Shown here in pieces: positions 63,944 to 64,000 of a stretch of DNA of 64,000 nt; position 1 is the stretch's first letter, and every line of letters starts with the position of its first letter. The DNA lies in assembly GCA_016719855.1 (NCBI GenBank), contig JADJYH010000025.1:1-64000 (forward strand). The letters are read 5' to 3'. Source of the stretch: Saprospiraceae bacterium. GTDB taxonomy: Bacteria; Bacteroidota; Bacteroidia; Chitinophagales; Saprospiraceae. The position numbers were made by a program, and so were the translations under genes. Below the pieces are notes generated by a model, which saw only the letters and a program-made list of their open reading frames with translations, was not told the origin of the DNA and searched no databases.

Positions 63944-64000
63944 GGTTCGGGTACAAAAAATGGTGGCATTAATTTTCTTGTAAATTGCTGTAAATCAGTT

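Noticed and set aside
1..64000. tRNA or rRNA genes
   Set aside because: Gene-free stretches were scanned by eye for T-loop-like GTTCGAA motifs. The one near 6368 is part of a simple hairpin and not a cloverleaf; no other candidate was found.

Overview
The window reads as a chromosomal segment of a Bacteroidota bacterium, most likely near the Saprospiraceae. Supporting signs are lipoproteins with short LxxC signals, type IX secretion sorting tails, a PorP/SprF-like protein, a TonB-dependent receptor with a regulatory-like N-terminal domain, Bacteroidota-type curli genes, and promoter-like pairs of TTG or TTTG about 20 nt before TAnnTTTG. No rRNA, tRNA, CRISPR array or transposase was recognised.

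Layout. 0-8 kb: a truncated AraC gene, a beta-propeller lipoprotein and a curli locus on the minus strand (csgA, csgB, csgE, csgF, csgG). 8-21 kb: mostly core genes (typA, an OmpA-family lipoprotein, deoxynucleoside kinase, gatC, an ABC ATPase, a cobalamin adenosyltransferase, pyrG, a TrmH-like methyltransferase, an EVE-domain protein) with two glycosyltransferases. 21.8-29.2 kb: an exopolysaccharide locus with a response regulator, a pseudo-receiver/sugar transferase fusion, two GT2 enzymes, an MBOAT acyltransferase and two SGNH-type proteins. 30.3-42.9 kb: a hybrid NRPS/PKS assembly line in the order A-PCP-sulfotransferase-KS-AT-ACP-aminotransferase-C-A-PCP-TE, followed by an Sfp-type phosphopantetheinyl transferase. 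42.8-64 kb: a secreted C25-like protein, a TonB receptor, an RlmL-like methyltransferase, paired lipoproteins, a secreted sugar dehydrogenase, a GH109-type enzyme, an NlpC/P60 protein without its cysteine, PorP/SprF, lpdA, a glutathione peroxidase and a very large SF1-helicase-like protein with eroded motifs.

The most unusual signal is repeat structure. The megasynthase reading frame carries about a dozen arrays of roughly five 7-nt units (AATCGTC, AATCCGC, AATCCGA, GATTTAC, TTCATCA types) and several perfect short hairpins with 3-nt loops. They sit at domain borders and in surface loops, and both adenylation domains are occupied at the same two loops. A similar five-unit array lies directly before the typA start codon. 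Between genes, inverted arrays with 8-10 nt units form long hairpins at gene ends, and one supplies the C-terminus and stop codon of rlmL.

Many genes contain single-base frame breaks, often in homopolymers, and restoring one base recovers conserved protein on both sides. This suggests sequencing indels in a long-read or metagenome assembly. The density is highest in the megasynthase, so real decay there cannot be excluded. Frame-broken genes are given as whole genes with the break noted.
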